Below are positions 62,301 through 64,000 of a stretch of 64,000 bases of DNA, piece after piece. The notes below the pieces were generated by a model that did not search any database, was not told where the DNA came from, and worked only from the letters and a program-made list of their open reading frames with translations. The translations under genes and the position numbers were made by a program. This DNA comes from Chitinimonas viridis (lineage in GTDB: Bacteria; Pseudomonadota; Gammaproteobacteria; Burkholderiales; Chitinimonadaceae), in assembly GCF_030409555.1 (NCBI RefSeq), contig NZ_JAUFPU010000004.1:127680-191679 (forward strand), in the 5' to 3' direction. Within the stretch, counting starts at the first letter, position 1, and every line of letters starts with the position of its first letter.

Positions 62301-62329
62301 CTTGAAAACAGCGCAGACTTACCCCAACT
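62301..62329 (+). promoter_or_regulatory. Heat-shock (sigma-32) promoter of clpB
   Basis: CTTGAAA (62301-62307) and CCCCAACT (62322-62329) are 14 bases apart, close to the sigma-32 consensus CTTGAAA-N11-16-CCCCATnT. It lies about 30 bases before the clpB ATG. Confidence 0.8.
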
Positions 62330-62359
62330 AGGAAGCATTGAACAACGGGAGCCATCACC

Positions 62360-64000
62360 ATGCGCTACGACAAGCTGACCACCAAATTCCAGCAAGCCCT
62401 GGCCGACGCCCAGAGCCTGGCCCTTGCCAACGACAATGGCTATATCGAACCCCAGCACACCCTGCTGGCCCTGCTTTACGACGCCGAATCGGGAGCGGGC
62501 TCCTTGCTGGCGCGTGCGGGTGTCAACATCAACCCCCTGCGCACCGGGTTGGAAGGTGCGATCAAGCGCCTGCCACAGGTAAGTGGCACGGGCGGCGAGA
62601 TCACGGTTTCCAAAGAGTTGGCCAATCTGCTGAACCTGACAGACAAGGCCGCGACCAAGCGTGGCGACCAGTTCATTTCTTCCGATCTGTTCCTGTTGGC
62701 ACTGGCCGAGGACAAAGGCGAAACCGGCCGCCTGCTCAAGGACAACGGCGGCAAGAAGGAGGCCATCACCGCCGCGGTGGATGCCGTGCGTGGTGGTGAG
62801 GCCGTCAACAGTGCCGATGCCGAGCAAAAGCGCGAGGCGCTCAGCAAATACACCCTGGATCTGACCGAGCGAGCCCGCCAGGGCAAGCTGGACCCGGTGA
62901 TAGGCCGTGATGATGAAATACGCCGCGCCATCCAGGTACTGCAACGCCGAACCAAGAACAACCCGGTGCTGATAGGCGAACCCGGGGTGGGCAAGACCGC
63001 CATCGTCGAAGGTCTGGCCCAGCGCATCATCAATGGCGAGGTACCTGAATCGCTCAAGCACAAGAAGCTGCTGGTACTCGATCTGGCCTCCTTGCTGGCG
63101 GGCGCCAAATACCGGGGTGAATTCGAAGAGCGCCTCAAGGCCGTGCTCAATGAGCTGGCCAAGGACGAAGGCAATACCATCATCTTCATCGACGAGATCC
63201 ACACCCTCGTCGGCGCAGGCAAGGCAGAAGGCGCCATGGATGCTGGCAATATGCTCAAGCCCGCCCTGGCCCGTGGCGAACTACATTGCCTGGGCGCCAC
63301 CACCCTCGACGAATACCGCAAATACATCGAGAAGGATGCCGCACTGGAACGGCGCTTCCAGAAGGTGCTGGTGGACGAACCCAGCGTGGAAGCCACCATC
63401 GCCATCCTGCGTGGCCTGCAGGAGAAATACGAGATACACCACGGCGTGGAGATTACCGACCCGGCCATCGTGGCCGCTGCCGAGCTGTCGCATCGCTATA
63501 TCACCGACCGCTTCCTGCCAGACAAGGCTATAGACCTGATCGACGAGGCTGCCTCGCGTATCAAGATGGAGATCGACTCCAAACCCGAAGTCATGGACAA
63601 GCTGGAGCGGCGCACCATACAGCTCAAGATTGAGCGCGAAGCCATCCGCCGCGAGAAGGACGAAGCCTCCATTCGCCGTCTGGGCCTGATTGAAGAAGAA
63701 ATTGGCCGGTTAGAGAAGGAATACTCCGACCTGGAAGAAATATGGAAGGTCGAGAAAGCGGCGGTACTGGGCTCCCAGGCCATACGCGAAGAAATCGAAC
63801 AACTCAAGCAGCAGATGGAGGAAGCGCGGCGGCGTGGCGACTGGCAGAAGATGAGCGAGCTGCAGTATGGCAAGCTACCCGAGCTGGAGGCCAAGCTGCA
63901 TGTCGCCGAGGCTGCCGAGAGCGGCACCACCCAGAACAAGCTGCTGCGCACCCAGGTAGGTGCCGAGGAGATCGCCGAGGTAGTCAGCCGCGCCACCGGC
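62360..64000 (+). CDS. clpB: Chaperone ClpB, 3'-truncated by the window
   Basis: The visible 547 codons cover the N-domain ([18 protein letters not shown]), the first AAA+ module with Walker [14 protein letters not shown] near 209, Walker [15 protein letters not shown] near 276, the sensor/arginine region, and most of the middle coiled coil (about 405-520, K/E-rich with [13 protein letters not shown]). ClpB rescues aggregated proteins together with DnaK. GGGAG precedes the ATG by about 8 bases. The second AAA+ module lies beyond the window. Confidence 0.97.
   Translation, partial: MRYDKLTTKFQQALADAQSLALANDNGYIEPQHTLLALLYDAESGAGSLLARAGVNINPLRTGLEGAIKRLPQVSGTGGEITVSKELANLLNLTDKAATKRGDQFISSDLFLLALAEDKGETGRLLKDNGGKKEAITAAVDAVRGGEAVNSADAEQKREALSKYTLDLTERARQGKLDPVIGRDDEIRRAIQVLQRRTKNNPVLIGEPGVGKTAIVEGLAQRIINGEVPESLKHKKLLVLDLASLLAGAKYRGEFEERLKAVLNELAKDEGNTIIFIDEIHTLVGAGKAEGAMDAGNMLKPALARGELHCLGATTLDEYRKYIEKDAALERRFQKVLVDEPSVEATIAILRGLQEKYEIHHGVEITDPAIVAAAELSHRYITDRFLPDKAIDLIDEAASRIKMEIDSKPEVMDKLERRTIQLKIEREAIRREKDEASIRRLGLIEEEIGRLEKEYSDLEEIWKVEKAAVLGSQAIREEIEQLKQQMEEARRRGDWQKMSELQYGKLPELEAKLHVAEAAESGTTQNKLLRTQVGAEEIAEVVSRATG

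Noticed and set aside
1-64000. CRISPR arrays, insertion sequences, prophage, rRNA
   Set aside because: No regularly spaced direct repeats, transposase motifs, phage structural genes or rRNA sequence were seen.

Overview
This is about 64 kb of GC-rich, densely coded DNA from a Gram-negative bacterium, most likely a betaproteobacterium. The evidence is gene content and order: rpsU-yqeY-dnaG-rpoD followed by tRNA genes, an fmdB-DUF502-aspS operon, an oligoribonuclease gene, two general porins of the betaproteobacterial type, and a proteasome-fold Ntn hydrolase of the kind known as BPH. I see no rRNA, CRISPR array, intact insertion sequence or prophage. Most of the window is ordinary chromosome with a few accessory islands.

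Layout. 1-2.8 kb (reverse): start of a VOC protein, then hslO, BPH, pncC and orn. 2.8-5.7 kb: M48 protease, small tyrosine phosphatase, phhB, rsgA. 5.7-11.3 kb: rpsU, yqeY, dnaG, rpoD, tRNA-Ile(CAU) and tRNA-Thr(CGU), then a decayed tRNA-Thr copy. 11.5-15.9 kb: YiaA/B protein, GFA protein, patatin, 2OG-Fe(II) oxygenase, DUF5829-like protein. 15.9-18.8 kb: fmdB-DUF502-aspS. 19-24.3 kb: DUF2147 protein, a repeat-like hypothetical, TetR/TauE, and an SDR with two TetR-type operators beside a second TetR gene. 24.6-27.8 kb: cold-shock gene, apaG, rpe, SDR, gph. 27.8-33.8 kb: trpE-trpG-(GFA)-(FAD oxidase)-trpD-trpC, with a possible Trp leader peptide. 34-36.5 kb: two tandem porins. 36.7-41.1 kb (reverse): gpmI-envC-ctpA. 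41.2-42.7 kb: ArsR-family regulator and HMG-CoA lyase.

43.2-48.2 kb is the most system-like island. It encodes a STAS anti-anti-sigma protein, a metallo-beta-lactamase-fold hydrolase, a CHASE2-PP2C (SpoIIE-type) phosphatase and an RsbW-like HATPase. Interleaved on the other strand are a FecR-domain protein and an OmpA-like protein. All three classical parts of a partner-switching module are present, next to exported proteins that could supply an envelope signal. The output is not visible here.

48.2-53.6 kb: truncated CBS pseudogene, YkgJ-type cysteine-cluster protein, a membrane protein of unknown function, thpR, a candidate small RNA, rlmD, folB, plsY. 53.6-59.6 kb (reverse): one LytTR response regulator with three LytS-type histidine kinases, an embedded 2Fe-2S ferredoxin-like gene, and what looks like the decayed tail of a fourth kinase. 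59.6-62 kb (reverse): YbdK-type ligase and CPA2 antiporter. The window ends inside clpB, which has a clear sigma-32-type promoter.

The main candidates for something new are the CHASE2/STAS/FecR cluster, the multi-kinase LytTR locus, the sRNA candidate at about 50.9-51.0 kb, the possible trpE leader, the BigR/SqrR-like ArsR regulator and the BPH neighbourhood.
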